From Paragorgia papillata (taxonomy: Eukaryota; Cnidaria; Anthozoa; Scleralcyonacea; Coralliidae): a stretch of 64,000 nt of DNA. A program made the position numbers and the translations under genes. Where the stretch lies: assembly GCA_035771165.1 (NCBI GenBank), contig JAWNZC010000234.1, forward strand, positions 3,877,001-3,941,000, in the 5' to 3' direction. The notes below the pieces were generated by a model. It was not told the origin of the DNA and ran no database searches. It saw only the letters and a list, made by a program, of their open reading frames with translations. Shown here piece after piece: positions 55,340 to 63,571 of the stretch (positions are counted from its first letter, which is position 1; every line of letters begins with the position of its first letter).

Positions 55340-55792
55340 ATGGTTTCAGTCGAGAAATATCCGTGTTTTTGTGGTGCTGGACTCAAGCGTTTTGAGTCAA
55401 AAGCTGGACGTGGATTTGTAAAGTGCAAAACGGAGACTTGTACTTTGTTTGTGCCTGAAGAGAAATATAACGCTCTTATAGAGTGTTACCAAAGCAAGGT
55501 TGACCTGGCGTTCAAACCTAACAAGTTCCCGTTATGTGATTGCGACGAAGTTGCAAGCTTGTGGGTGTCCAATTCGGTGGCCAATCCAGGTCGACCGTAT
55601 TTCAGATGTCAGGAGATTAGCGTCGATGAAAAGTGCGACTTTTTCAAGTGGGGGGGCAGCAAACCTAAGAAAAAACCCAAGGGAATGAAAAGAGTTGTAA
55701 AGGAGAGAAAACAGGGAAAAAACAAACCTCCAAAAAAGAAGACACGAGTACAGCCTCTTGAATCTTCTGAAGGTGAACAACAGAACTCTTAA
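55340..55792 (+). CDS. Double GRF-type zinc-finger protein
   Basis: The first ATG is at 55340 (an upstream TTG at 55319 is not a likely start), giving 150 residues. Two GRF-like zinc modules are visible: CFCGAGLKRFESKAGRGFVKCK...C and LCDCDEVASLW...GRPYFRCQ followed by CDFFKWGG. GRF fingers in topoisomerase III and APE2 bind single-stranded nucleic acid. The Lys-rich tail fits nucleic-acid binding. Placed directly upstream of the polymerase gene, it may serve replication; that is inference. Confidence 0.72.
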   Translation: MVSVEKYPCFCGAGLKRFESKAGRGFVKCKTETCTLFVPEEKYNALIECYQSKVDLAFKPNKFPLCDCDEVASLWVSNSVANPGRPYFRCQEISVDEKCDFFKWGGSKPKKKPKGMKRVVKERKQGKNKPPKKKTRVQPLESSEGEQQNS

Positions 55793-56017
55793 AACAATTT
55801 AAATTGCATTTGTCGGGAACTCTTAAAAACAATTTAAATTACATTTGTTACCAGGAACAATTAATCGTATTTGTCATGCGCTTTATTATTTAATTTTTTA
55901 TGGATGTTGAGTGTCAATTAATCAATACAATATTTTTAAAACGTTTTTATTGTGTGGTTTAATGATCAATTTGCAATGTACAATATTGTCATGTGCGCTA
56001 TGAATACATGATGAAAC

Positions 56018-56025
56018 TATAAAAG
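56018..56025 (+). promoter_or_regulatory. TATA box for polymerase gene
   Basis: TATAAAAG is 106 bases upstream of the ATG at 56131. Confidence 0.55.
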
Positions 56026-56130
56026 AGGCTGTCGATGTGAGTTTCTTCACACAATCTGTCACTGAGCAATTGTGAATCTCCGTTTCTTTATTAAACATTA
56101 CATTTTGTTCTCGCGTTTATACTTTTCGAA

Positions 56131-56538
56131 ATGAATTCCACGAGTAACATTGCTGTCCGTTGTGAACGTCTTCACTCAAAAGCTGTGAGTAGTAACAAGA
56201 AGGCTAGCCGTCTTCTCAAAAAAGTTGAGAAAGAGTTGCGGAAGCGAGAACCAGACTTAGCGAAAGTGTTGAAGTATCAAAAGAAGTCTGCCAAAATGGT
56301 AGAACGAGGTATAAAATACCTTGATCAACGCGAGGCTTTGAGATCGGTTCCCGAACCACAACAACCTGTACAAGTGAATTTTAACTTAACCAAAGTATCT
56401 GAAAGATATGTCAAGAAGTTTGGCGCGACGTCGTGCGTGTATCGTGCTTCCATGGAGTCTGTTTCTGATGAAGGAACATTAAAAGTCAAAGACATCATGG
56501 AGGAACTCACAAGCTTGTTCACAGACGCCATCGACAAG
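56131..56538 (+). CDS. DNA polymerase B gene, exon 1 (N-terminus)
   Basis: ATG 56131 opens 136 codons of helical, Lys-rich sequence (KKASRLLKKVEKELRKREPD). Read through, the frame stops after six more codons at 56559. A GT at 56539 follows AAG at a codon boundary, and 131 bases later an acceptor (TTTTATTACTAG, 56669) opens the polymerase frame in phase 0 with 16 codons before the next ATG (56718). I therefore treat it as exon 1 of the polymerase. The alternative is a separate 142-residue protein. Confidence 0.62.
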
Positions 56539-56669
56539 GTATATAGTGAATATCGTTAATTGTGTTATGTGTTGACAAACCCGTAAAAATGTTCTTGGTG
56601 TATGTAGTACTTAATACCTAGTGAATTGTTCAGTTTATATATTAATCGGGGTTTTACTTTTATTACTAG
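56539..56669 (+). other. Predicted phase-0 GT-AG intron, 131 bp
   Basis: The donor is AAG|GTATAT and the acceptor is TTTTACTTTTATTACTAG|GT, with a clear pyrimidine tract. The intron is AT-rich and carries stops in the exon 1 frame. Confidence 0.62.
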
Positions 56670-58163
56670 GTAAAAGACCAGTGTGACTTACAAACACCAC
56701 TCGAGGACCGAATTCGGGTGATGATTCGTTCTGATGCTTTAAAGGCACCTATCAGCACACGACTTCTACCTGCCATCCAGATGACCGCAAATAAAGTGTT
56801 GGCTGAGGTCACCAAAGTTTTGCAGAGTAACGACAATATCCCGTTAGACCAATCTTTTGTCATCGATGTGGTAGCCGTGAAACAGCCAACCGGGTCCGGT
56901 AAAGTTAACAAAAACTCTCTTAAAGTTTTAGATTATTCTAAAGACACTTTAGTTAAAAGATCTATTATTACCATTAAAAATAAGGATAATCTATGTTGTG
57001 GGAGGGCTTTAGCTGTAGGGCAGGCGTTAGCCGATAATCATCCAAAGTTGAAACAAATTAAAGATGGTAGGTTAATTCAGAAAAAATTAGCTTTAGAATT
57101 ATATAAAAAAGCTAATATTTCGCCTGGTCCTTGCGGTCTTCGGGAGGTATCGAAGTTCCAAATGGTCTTGTCGGGTTACCAGATTACTATTATTGATTTT
57201 AATGCTAGAAACACTAGCATTTACGAAGGACCCCGGCGTGATAAACAGATTGTATTGTACAAACACGGTGATCATTATAATGTCATTAATCCGAAGAAAC
57301 TTCCAGCTTTCCACGGTAAACGTTTTTATTGCGAAAAATGTAAGTCTTTTTATTCGGATTACCGTAAGCATCCTTGCTCTGATCCGTGTCGCACTTGCTT
57401 ACGCAAAGAATGTCTTTGGGTTCCATCTGAAAAGCGTACTTGTACCGAATGTTTCAAAATTTCTCGTTCTGTTAAATGTTATGATTTTCACAAAAAGACT
57501 CGTAAGTCTAAAGGCGTTGATCTTCCGTCAAAATGCGATATGTCGTTTCGGTGTCAAAAGTGTTCAGTTACTGTTGATAGAAAACGACAAGACGTACATG
57601 TATGTGGAGAATATAAGTGTGATCTATGTAAAACGTTTGTGTTGTCTGGTCATCTGTGCTACATGCAGCCTGAAACGCCAAAAACGCCTAACGAGAAACT
57701 TATATTTTACGACTTTGAGACAGACTTTTCGACTGGTGAACATGTTGTGAATTTTGCTGTGGCACAGTACGGTGACGGAACTGAGTATGTGTTTAAGGGG
57801 TACAATGCACTAAACGAGTTTTGTGAATTTTTATTTTCGATGGAACACAAAGGTTTTACTGCAATTGCACATAATTCTAAAGGCTTTGACGGGGTTCTTA
57901 TTCAAAGGTGGCTAATAGACAACAGACCAACTGCTGACATGCATGTTATTCATTCAGGGCAAAAAATTATGCAGCTTCATTTAAAAGATTATAAAATTCG
58001 ACTTGTTGACTCCCTTAACTTTCTGCAAATGCCTCTTTCCAAATTTCCTAAGACGTTTGGTTTAGATTTATCGACGTATTCCAAAGGTGATTTCCCATTT
58101 AAATTTAATACTGTTGAAAATCAAAATTATATTGGTCCATTGCCAGATATTATTGCCCATTAG
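56670..58163 (+). CDS. Protein-primed DNA polymerase B, exon 2, up to premature TAG
   Basis: This part has the N-terminal region, a Cys-rich segment with several CxxC pairs (about 57330-57680) and the first two exonuclease motifs: exo I in FYDFETDF (near 57710) and exo II in HNSKGFDGVL (near 57875). These belong to the 3'-5' proofreading domain of family B polymerases. At 58161-58163 a TAG interrupts the frame; the same frame continues with polymerase sequence after it. As it stands only a truncated product without polymerase domain would be made, unless the stop is read through or is a sequencing error. Confidence 0.83.
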   Translation, partial: VKDQCDLQTPLEDRIRVMIRSDALKAPISTRLLPAIQMTANKVLAEVTKVLQSNDNIPLDQSFVIDVVAVKQPTGSGKVNKNSLKVLDYSKDTLVKRSIITIKNKDNLCCGRALAVGQALADNHPKLKQIKDGRLIQKKLALELYKKANISPGPCGLREVSKFQMVLSGYQITIIDFNARNTSIYEGPRRDKQIVLYKHGDHYNVINPKKLPAFHGKRFYCEKCKSFYSDYRKHPCSDPCRTCLRKECLWVPSEKRTCTECFKISRSVKCYDFHKKTRKSKGVDLPSKCDMSFRCQKCSVTVDRKRQDVHVCGEYKCDLCKTFVLSGHLCYMQPETPKTPNEKLIFYDFETDFSTGEHVVNFAVAQYGDGTEYVFKGYNALNEFCEFLFSMEHKGFTAIAHNSKGFDGVLIQRWLIDNRPTADMHVIHSGQKIMQLHLKDYKIRLVDSLNFLQMPLSKFPKTFGLDLSTYSKGDFPFKFNTVENQNYIGPLPDIIAH

Positions 58164-60491
58164 GATTATAGCCCAGATACAAAAGAAGAAGAAATTCGAA
58201 ATAATCTCATTACCTGGCATAATAATTTATCTCAAAGTAATTATATTTTTGACTTTCAAAAAGAAATTTACACGTACTGTTCTCAAGATGTTACGATTTT
58301 ACGTTTATGTTGCATGCAATTTAGAAATTCATTTTTGAGTGAAACAGGAGTTGATCCTTTTTGTTACTGCACGATTGCAGCTTCTGTTATGGCTGTTTAT
58401 CGTTCAAAATATTTAAAAAAAGATACTATAGGTATTGTACCAAAGAACATGTACCATGGAGGTAATAAGCCCTATTCAGAAAGTTCAATTGAATGGTTAG
58501 AATTTGTAGCTTTTCAAACAAATTCGATTATTAGACATGCTATTAGTAACGGTGGTGAAAAGGCAATTGTTGACACGGCGTTAGGTAAGACTTATCACGT
58601 TGACGGTTTTTGTGAACAAACAAACACTATCTACGAATACTACGGCTGTGTGTATCATGCGTGCCCGTTATGTTTTGATGTTAGAGGGGACCACCCATTT
58701 TATAAAGAAAGGAAGATGGAAGACGTTTACAAGGACACAATTCAACGCGAACAACGATTACGCGACCTAGGTTACACTGTTAAAACAATATGGGAACATG
58801 ACTTTAGGAAACTTAGAGAAACGGACGAAATGCAACAGTTTCTGGACACTTTTGACATTGTCACAGACCTCCAGCCTATCGCTAGTTTTTTTGGAGGAAG
58901 AACTGGAGGTTTTAAGTTATTTCGCGAAGCAAAACAAGACGAAACTATTGAGTATGTCGACTTTACTTCTTTGTACCCTTTTGTTAACAAAACAAAAAAA
59001 TACCCAGTCGGTCATCCTACAATTATTCGGGAGAACTTTGATGACATTTCTAATTATTTCGGTCTTGTAAAATGTAGAGTTTTGGCACCGCCTAATTTAT
59101 ATCATCCAGTTTTACCTGTCAGAGCAAAAAGTAAATTATTTTTTCCTTTGTGTAAGCAGTGTGTCATGACAGACTCTGAAGAATGCCGGCATTCAGAGGA
59201 GGAACGTTCTTTCTGGGGTACTTTTACAACTATCGAAGTGTCGAAGGCGATTGAGAAAGGTTACAAAATTTTAGAAATTCATGAGGTCTGGCATTTTGCA
59301 GAGACTTCTGATGATTTATTTAGTGAATATGTGAATTATTTTTTAAGACTAAAACAAGAAAGCTCGGGGTATCCGGATTGGGTGAATACACCCGAGGACC
59401 AGGCGAAATATATTGACGATTACTTTAAACACGAAGGTATACTTTTACGAAGAGAAAAAATTGTGAAAAACCCTGGGTTAAGAGCACTTGCAAAGCTGTG
59501 CTTAAATTCTTTATGGGGGAAATTTTGCCAACGAACAGATAGGTTGAGTACTGAGTTTATTAGTGATCCTTTGTTATTCTATAAACGTCTTAATGGGGCT
59601 GATACAAATGTACACGATTTATGTATTTTAAATGATGACTTAGTGGAAGTTGTCTTTAAACGCAACCATGAATATCAAACTGAAAACAAAATGACTAATA
59701 TTTTTGTAGGAATTTTTACAACTGCATGGGCTCGATTAGAGCTTTATAATGTATTAGATTTGCTTGGGGAGAATGCTTTGTATGTAGATACAGACAGCTG
59801 TGTGTATGTTTCTAAACCAGATAGTCCAAAGCCGCTTTTAGGTGATTATTTAGGAGATTTAACGAATGAGGTTACTGTTAAATATGGTCCGGGCACCTAT
59901 ATTACTCAGTTTGTCTGCGGCGGAGCCAAGAATTACGCTTATAGTGTAAATAATGGAAAGAAACATTGTAAAATACGAGGATTTACTTTAAATTTTAAGA
60001 ATAGCCAAGTTTTAAATTTTAATTCATTAAAAGATATTATTTGTAATTATAATGTAGATAAACCTGTTAGTAAAAAGATAGTAGAATGTAAAATAACTAG
60101 AGAAAAATGGACTAGGCGAATTGTAAATAAGACTCAAACAAAGACTTACCAAGTTGTCTTTGATAAGAGAATTATACTGGACCGCGGGGCTGACACCATT
60201 CCATACGGCTACCACTGGTCACCGTTGAACACTATTCCTATCGACACTCCTGGTTTGACGTTGCCATCGGTTCCTGACGAGATCCTTTACACGTTATCAC
60301 ATTCATCTGTGGTTGAAACATGTCGCGATGATGACATGGAAACAGACGTAGACATTGATCTAATGGAAACCGACTCCGAAGTGGACAATGATTATAGCTC
60401 AGAGAATGAATCTGACAGAGATTTTGTCAATGACAATGTTTATTCTAACGAAGATGTTTCGTTTTACAGACGTTTTGATAACGAATTTTAA
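58164..60491 (+). CDS. Protein-primed DNA polymerase B, catalytic part after the TAG
   Basis: Exo III (YCSQDV, near 58276) comes first, so the break falls inside the exonuclease domain. The palm motifs follow: A in DFTSLYP (near 58960-58980), B in LCLNSLWGKF (near 59500-59525) and C in YVDTDS (near 59781-59798). Length and order fit protein-primed polymerases of Polintons, adenoviruses and related viruses, which replicate linear DNA from a terminal protein. An internal ATG at 58314 would start after exo III. The last ~60 residues are strongly acidic. The gene ends at TAA 60491. No other stop or shift is seen. Confidence 0.86.
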   Translation, partial: DYSPDTKEEEIRNNLITWHNNLSQSNYIFDFQKEIYTYCSQDVTILRLCCMQFRNSFLSETGVDPFCYCTIAASVMAVYRSKYLKKDTIGIVPKNMYHGGNKPYSESSIEWLEFVAFQTNSIIRHAISNGGEKAIVDTALGKTYHVDGFCEQTNTIYEYYGCVYHACPLCFDVRGDHPFYKERKMEDVYKDTIQREQRLRDLGYTVKTIWEHDFRKLRETDEMQQFLDTFDIVTDLQPIASFFGGRTGGFKLFREAKQDETIEYVDFTSLYPFVNKTKKYPVGHPTIIRENFDDISNYFGLVKCRVLAPPNLYHPVLPVRAKSKLFFPLCKQCVMTDSEECRHSEEERSFWGTFTTIEVSKAIEKGYKILEIHEVWHFAETSDDLFSEYVNYFLRLKQESSGYPDWVNTPEDQAKYIDDYFKHEGILLRREKIVKNPGLRALAKLCLNSLWGKFCQRTDRLSTEFISDPLLFYKRLNGADTNVHDLCILNDDLVEVVFKRNHEYQTENKMTNIFVGIFTTAWARLELYNVLDLLGENALYVDTDSCVYVSKPDSPKPLLGDYLGDLTNEVTVKYGPGTYITQFVCGGAKNYAYSVNNGKKHCKIRGFTLNFKNSQVLNFNSLKDIICNYNVDKPVSKKIVECKITREKWTRRIVNKTQTKTYQVVFDKRIILDRGADTIPYGYHWSPLNTIPIDTPGLTLPSVPDEILYTLSHSSVVETCRDDDMETDVDIDLMETDSEVDNDYSSENESDRDFVNDNVYSNEDVSFYRRFDNEF

Positions 60492-61092
60492 ATGTTTTAG
60501 GCGAATCCTTCACCAATGTGTTTGGTGGCGAGAAACGCAAATGATGAATGCATGTAATATTTTTGAGTGAGTAGACGCTAATTAAAAATAGCGTCCTTTG
60601 AAATGTAAATACTTTTATCTGACAAATATCTTTAAAAACTTTCCTTCTTCTTGCTAGTAACTTCTAGAACTCTTGAAAACATTTCAGACAGAAACTTTGT
60701 TGAAAAAAAGAAAGACTATTTCTGACACTCTGAGGAAATGTATATAGCCGTTTTTTAAAAATCTGATGAATTGTTAAGCGAATATACGCTAATTAAAAAT
60801 AGCGTCCTTTAAAATCGGTGTAATTTGTTTCTTACCAATTTATACTAAAAAGAAATTGTTCTTGTCGAGAAAAAACAAATTATTTTCTCTGTTACCCTAA
60901 GAAAGGGTATAGTCATTTTTTTGAAAATGAAGTCTGAAATGAAATGGTTTTTTTGAATAGACTATATTAATAGCATCCTTTGTAAATGTAAATATAGGTG
61001 TGTAATTAAAATTTTCTTTTTAAAAAAAAAAAGTGTTTATAGTCTGATATGCATGCGGCGCTCAGTCATTCCAAAAGTTATCTCCTTCAATT
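60492..61092. promoter_or_regulatory. Non-coding gap with repeated ACGCTAATTAAAAATAGCGTC palindrome
   Basis: GACGCTAATTAAAAATAGCG + TC (60574-60595) recurs at 60786-60806, with a worn third copy near 60958-60977 (TATTAATAGCATCC). Each is followed by CTTT..AA and lies about 175-210 bases from the next. The spacing hints at a triplicated block. The gap separates replication from packaging genes, so the repeats may serve in expression or replication. Confidence 0.6.
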
Positions 61093-61734
61093 ATGGATGT
61101 ACGGTTCAAAACTCCAGCAAACTTTTATATTTGTGGTCAGAGTCAATCTGGAAAATCATATTTAGTCCGGTCAATGCTCCATCATCTTAATGACCTCTTT
61201 GATCCTGTACCGTGCAAAATAATCTATTGTTACGGGGAACACCAATCGTTTTTTAATGACATGAAACGGACAATAGCCAATATCGAGTTTCTCGAAGGCT
61301 TCCCCGACGATTTATATCACAAGCTAGGGGATACCGAAAATTCACTCGTTATTTTGGATGATTTAATGTCACATTGCTCAAAAGATCAGCGCATGTCGGA
61401 TTTGTTCACTCGTGGCTCGCACCACAGGGGTATCTCCGTGATGTATTTGACACAAAATCTTTTTCCTCCAGGTAAACAGTCTCGGACTATTAGTCTAAAT
61501 TCTCATTATATGGTTGTATTCAAGAATCCGAGAGATTCACTGGGAATCACAACATTGGCCCGTCAGATGTACCCGAAACACATCAACTATTTGTTAGACT
61601 CGTTCCACGACGCTACGAGTAAACCGTATGGTTACCTCCTCCTAGACATGCATCAGATGACACCGGAAAACATGCGGTTACGAACAAATATTTTACCAAA
61701 CGAGCGGCAAATTGTTTACACAAAACGTACATAA
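61093..61734 (+). CDS. DNA-packaging ATPase (A32/FtsK-HerA type)
   Basis: 213 residues from ATG 61093. Walker A is GQSQSGKSYL (residues about 14-23) and Walker B is LVILDDLM (about 85-92). A conserved Gln in sensor position, MYLTQNLF, and an Arg-rich stretch follow. This is the small packaging ATPase shared by Polintons, poxviruses and giant viruses, which pumps DNA into the capsid at a vertex. Complete, no break. It overlaps nothing upstream and is followed 34 bases later by the next gene. Confidence 0.88.
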   Translation: MDVRFKTPANFYICGQSQSGKSYLVRSMLHHLNDLFDPVPCKIIYCYGEHQSFFNDMKRTIANIEFLEGFPDDLYHKLGDTENSLVILDDLMSHCSKDQRMSDLFTRGSHHRGISVMYLTQNLFPPGKQSRTISLNSHYMVVFKNPRDSLGITTLARQMYPKHINYLLDSFHDATSKPYGYLLLDMHQMTPENMRLRTNILPNERQIVYTKRT

Positions 61735-61768
61735 ACCAAATCCATATCTTAGTTCACGTCATTTCACC

Positions 61769-62098
61769 ATGTCTAAGCGGATGAGAGACAATCTGCCTTA
61801 CTTGCAAGTTCTTGCAAAAAGCAAACCAAAAGTTCGAAAAATCATTGTGGAGCATGCTCCGGCTGACTTAGTTTTATGTATCTGCGAATGCTCGTTGAAT
61901 TTATTAAAAGGTGTCATTCCATTGACACCTAGTCAAAAGCAAAAACTTTCGCGTTACAAGAAGCATCTCCGTGTTCTAGCAAATAAGAAAGTGTCTCGAA
62001 AAAAGAAAAAACATCTTCTTAATCAAAAAGGGGGAAACCTTTTATCAGTTTTATTACCACCAGTCCTTAACGTGCTGAGCAGTTTATTTACGAAATGA
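61769..62098 (+). CDS. Small basic Polinton protein with adenain-type cleavage site
   Basis: The first ATG is at 61769 (an in-frame TTG at 61712 inside the ATPase gene is not likely), giving 109 residues. The N-terminal half is helical (LPYLQVLAKSKPKVRKIIV), the middle is very basic (SRKKKKHLLNQKGG), and the end is hydrophobic (LLSVLLPPVLNVLSSLF). QKGG|N fits the adenovirus protease consensus (M/I/L/N/Q)xGG|x. It resembles adenovirus core/cement polypeptides such as pX or pVI in design, but I infer this from composition only. Its stop overlaps the next start as ATGA. Confidence 0.7.
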   Translation: MSKRMRDNLPYLQVLAKSKPKVRKIIVEHAPADLVLCICECSLNLLKGVIPLTPSQKQKLSRYKKHLRVLANKKVSRKKKKHLLNQKGGNLLSVLLPPVLNVLSSLFTK

Positions 62099-62838
62099 GT
62101 CATTTCAAGCGTATGGTTCTTGTTCCAGAAGACACACTTCACAGACTTGAACGTAAACAGAAACAAGAAACATCCCCTCTTGTCACAAATCTTATGAACA
62201 TCATTGAGAATATGGATAGTGTTCTGAGACGTACAGACATGAACGACGATGAAAAGCAAAAATTATATTATGCTGATCTTGAACGATATTTAAACCTGAA
62301 ACACCAAAAGAACAACGATTTTCCCACGATTAATGTTAATAGTACAACTTTTAACCCTAACAACTCGGCTGAAGATAAAGAAGGAACGTCAAAAGAAACA
62401 TTGAGCGACTCGGTTATTGTCGATTCTATACCTAAAACTATGCGTGAACGAGCAGTGTCCATCTTGAACAGATTAAAAGCTTATCCTAACGTTATATCTT
62501 GGGACAACACAGGACAAGTAAAGTTAGACGGCAATGATATTCAAGGGTCAAATATTTCAGATCTACTAAGCGACGCTGTGAGAGGGAGAAAAAAATTCAA
62601 TCCGGCTGGTTCAAAGGAATTCTTTCGAGTGTTATCAAAGATTAATATGCCTAAAGAACTTGTGAGAAATGATGAAAGATGGAGACAGGCACAAATTGAA
62701 TCCCCGTCAGAAGATGAAGAACTTCTTTACACAAGTCCACTGCACGGGAGTCCTTTTTTAACGCCCCCAAAGAGGCAGACGCATGCCAAAACAACTAAAT
62801 CTAAGGAAACGCCAAAAACACGCTGGCATAAATATTAA
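62095..62838 (+). CDS. Conserved Polinton hypothetical protein (247 aa)
   Basis: It starts at ATG 62095 within the ATGA overlap, which implies coupled expression with the upstream gene. Charged helical N-terminus (VLRRTDMNDDEKQKLYYADL), a Ser/Thr-rich linker, then a compact domain: RERAVSILNRLKAYPNVISW, DNTGQVKLDGNDIQGSNISD, then KFNPAGSKEFFRVLSKINMP with RWRQAQ. I recall this ILxRLKxxPxVISW...GSNIxDLL domain as recurrent next to capsid genes in animal Polinton-type elements, without known function. A basic tail ends at 62838. Confidence 0.68.
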   Translation: MSHFKRMVLVPEDTLHRLERKQKQETSPLVTNLMNIIENMDSVLRRTDMNDDEKQKLYYADLERYLNLKHQKNNDFPTINVNSTTFNPNNSAEDKEGTSKETLSDSVIVDSIPKTMRERAVSILNRLKAYPNVISWDNTGQVKLDGNDIQGSNISDLLSDAVRGRKKFNPAGSKEFFRVLSKINMPKELVRNDERWRQAQIESPSEDEELLYTSPLHGSPFLTPPKRQTHAKTTKSKETPKTRWHKY

Positions 62839-63002
62839 TCTTTATGTAAACGTTTTTACGATCATTAATAAAATTGCTTTCAAATTATCCAATTATCAGT
62901 CTTTTGTTGTCGTTTTGCGTGGGGAAGCAGGTCTTTTAGGAGAAAACGAGTGGGCCAGTGCAGTGTTCAAGTCGAGATAGAAAAACAAGTCAATGTTGAA
63001 CG

Positions 63003-63016
63003 AATAAAGTTTTATT
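63003..63016. terminator. Overlapping opposed polyadenylation signals
   Basis: AATAAA (63003-63008, plus) and TTTATT (63011-63016, AATAAA on the minus strand) stand between the convergent plus-strand block and the protease gene, a compact bidirectional end. Confidence 0.62.
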
Positions 63017-63046
63017 TTAAAAAAATTTAAAAAGGTATTAAAGTGT

Positions 63047-63571
63047 TTATTGGTTTCTTAATTTTTCAACTAACTTCTTACTAGACTGATTTTCGCCTGA
63101 CATTTTTTTCAACTTATAAAAATGTTTATTGACAAATGTAAACACTTTAGTATCGTTCGATATTTTACTGTTATCGAACATATGTACAATTGTACTTAAA
63201 CTGTGTCCACGTGCTTTATGACTTAGGTAAAACAAACAATATTGTCCACATACATCTGTCCAAATACTTTGTAATTCACGCGTGTTAAAGTTCCACTCGA
63301 CAACATGTTGGTCTAGATAATGTCTAAATGTTTCGTTATAATAGCCAGGGGCTTTGCCGTAGCTATCGAAGAACTGTCCCTCGTGTTCTGATAGAAAGTA
63401 AAAGGCCACCCAATGTGTTCCTGGTTTGTTGCTTGGGTCTGTGTTTGCCACAAATCCACACGGAAAACGTTCTATGACTTTGGGTAGTTGATCGGATGAG
63501 AAGACACCACAAAATATTTTTCTTGTGATAGGATCTAATTCAAGAGCACGAACAATCTGGTTGGTGTTCAT
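63047..63571 (-). CDS. Adenain-like cysteine protease
   Basis: 174 residues from ATG at 63571. The catalytic set aligns with adenovirus protease: His53 in GTHWVAF, Asp69 in FFDSYG, Gln101 seven residues before Cys108 in DVCGQYCLF. The spacing matches adenain (His54, Glu71, Gln115, Cys122) within the usual range. Such proteases cleave virion precursor proteins at (M/I/L/N/Q)xGG|x sites, and the nearby small basic protein carries one. Its ATG directly abuts the stop of the capsid gene. Intact. Confidence 0.87.
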   Translation of the reverse strand: MNTNQIVRALELDPITRKIFCGVFSSDQLPKVIERFPCGFVANTDPSNKPGTHWVAFYFLSEHEGQFFDSYGKAPGYYNETFRHYLDQHVVEWNFNTRELQSIWTDVCGQYCLFYLSHKARGHSLSTIVHMFDNSKISNDTKVFTFVNKHFYKLKKMSGENQSSKKLVEKLRNQ

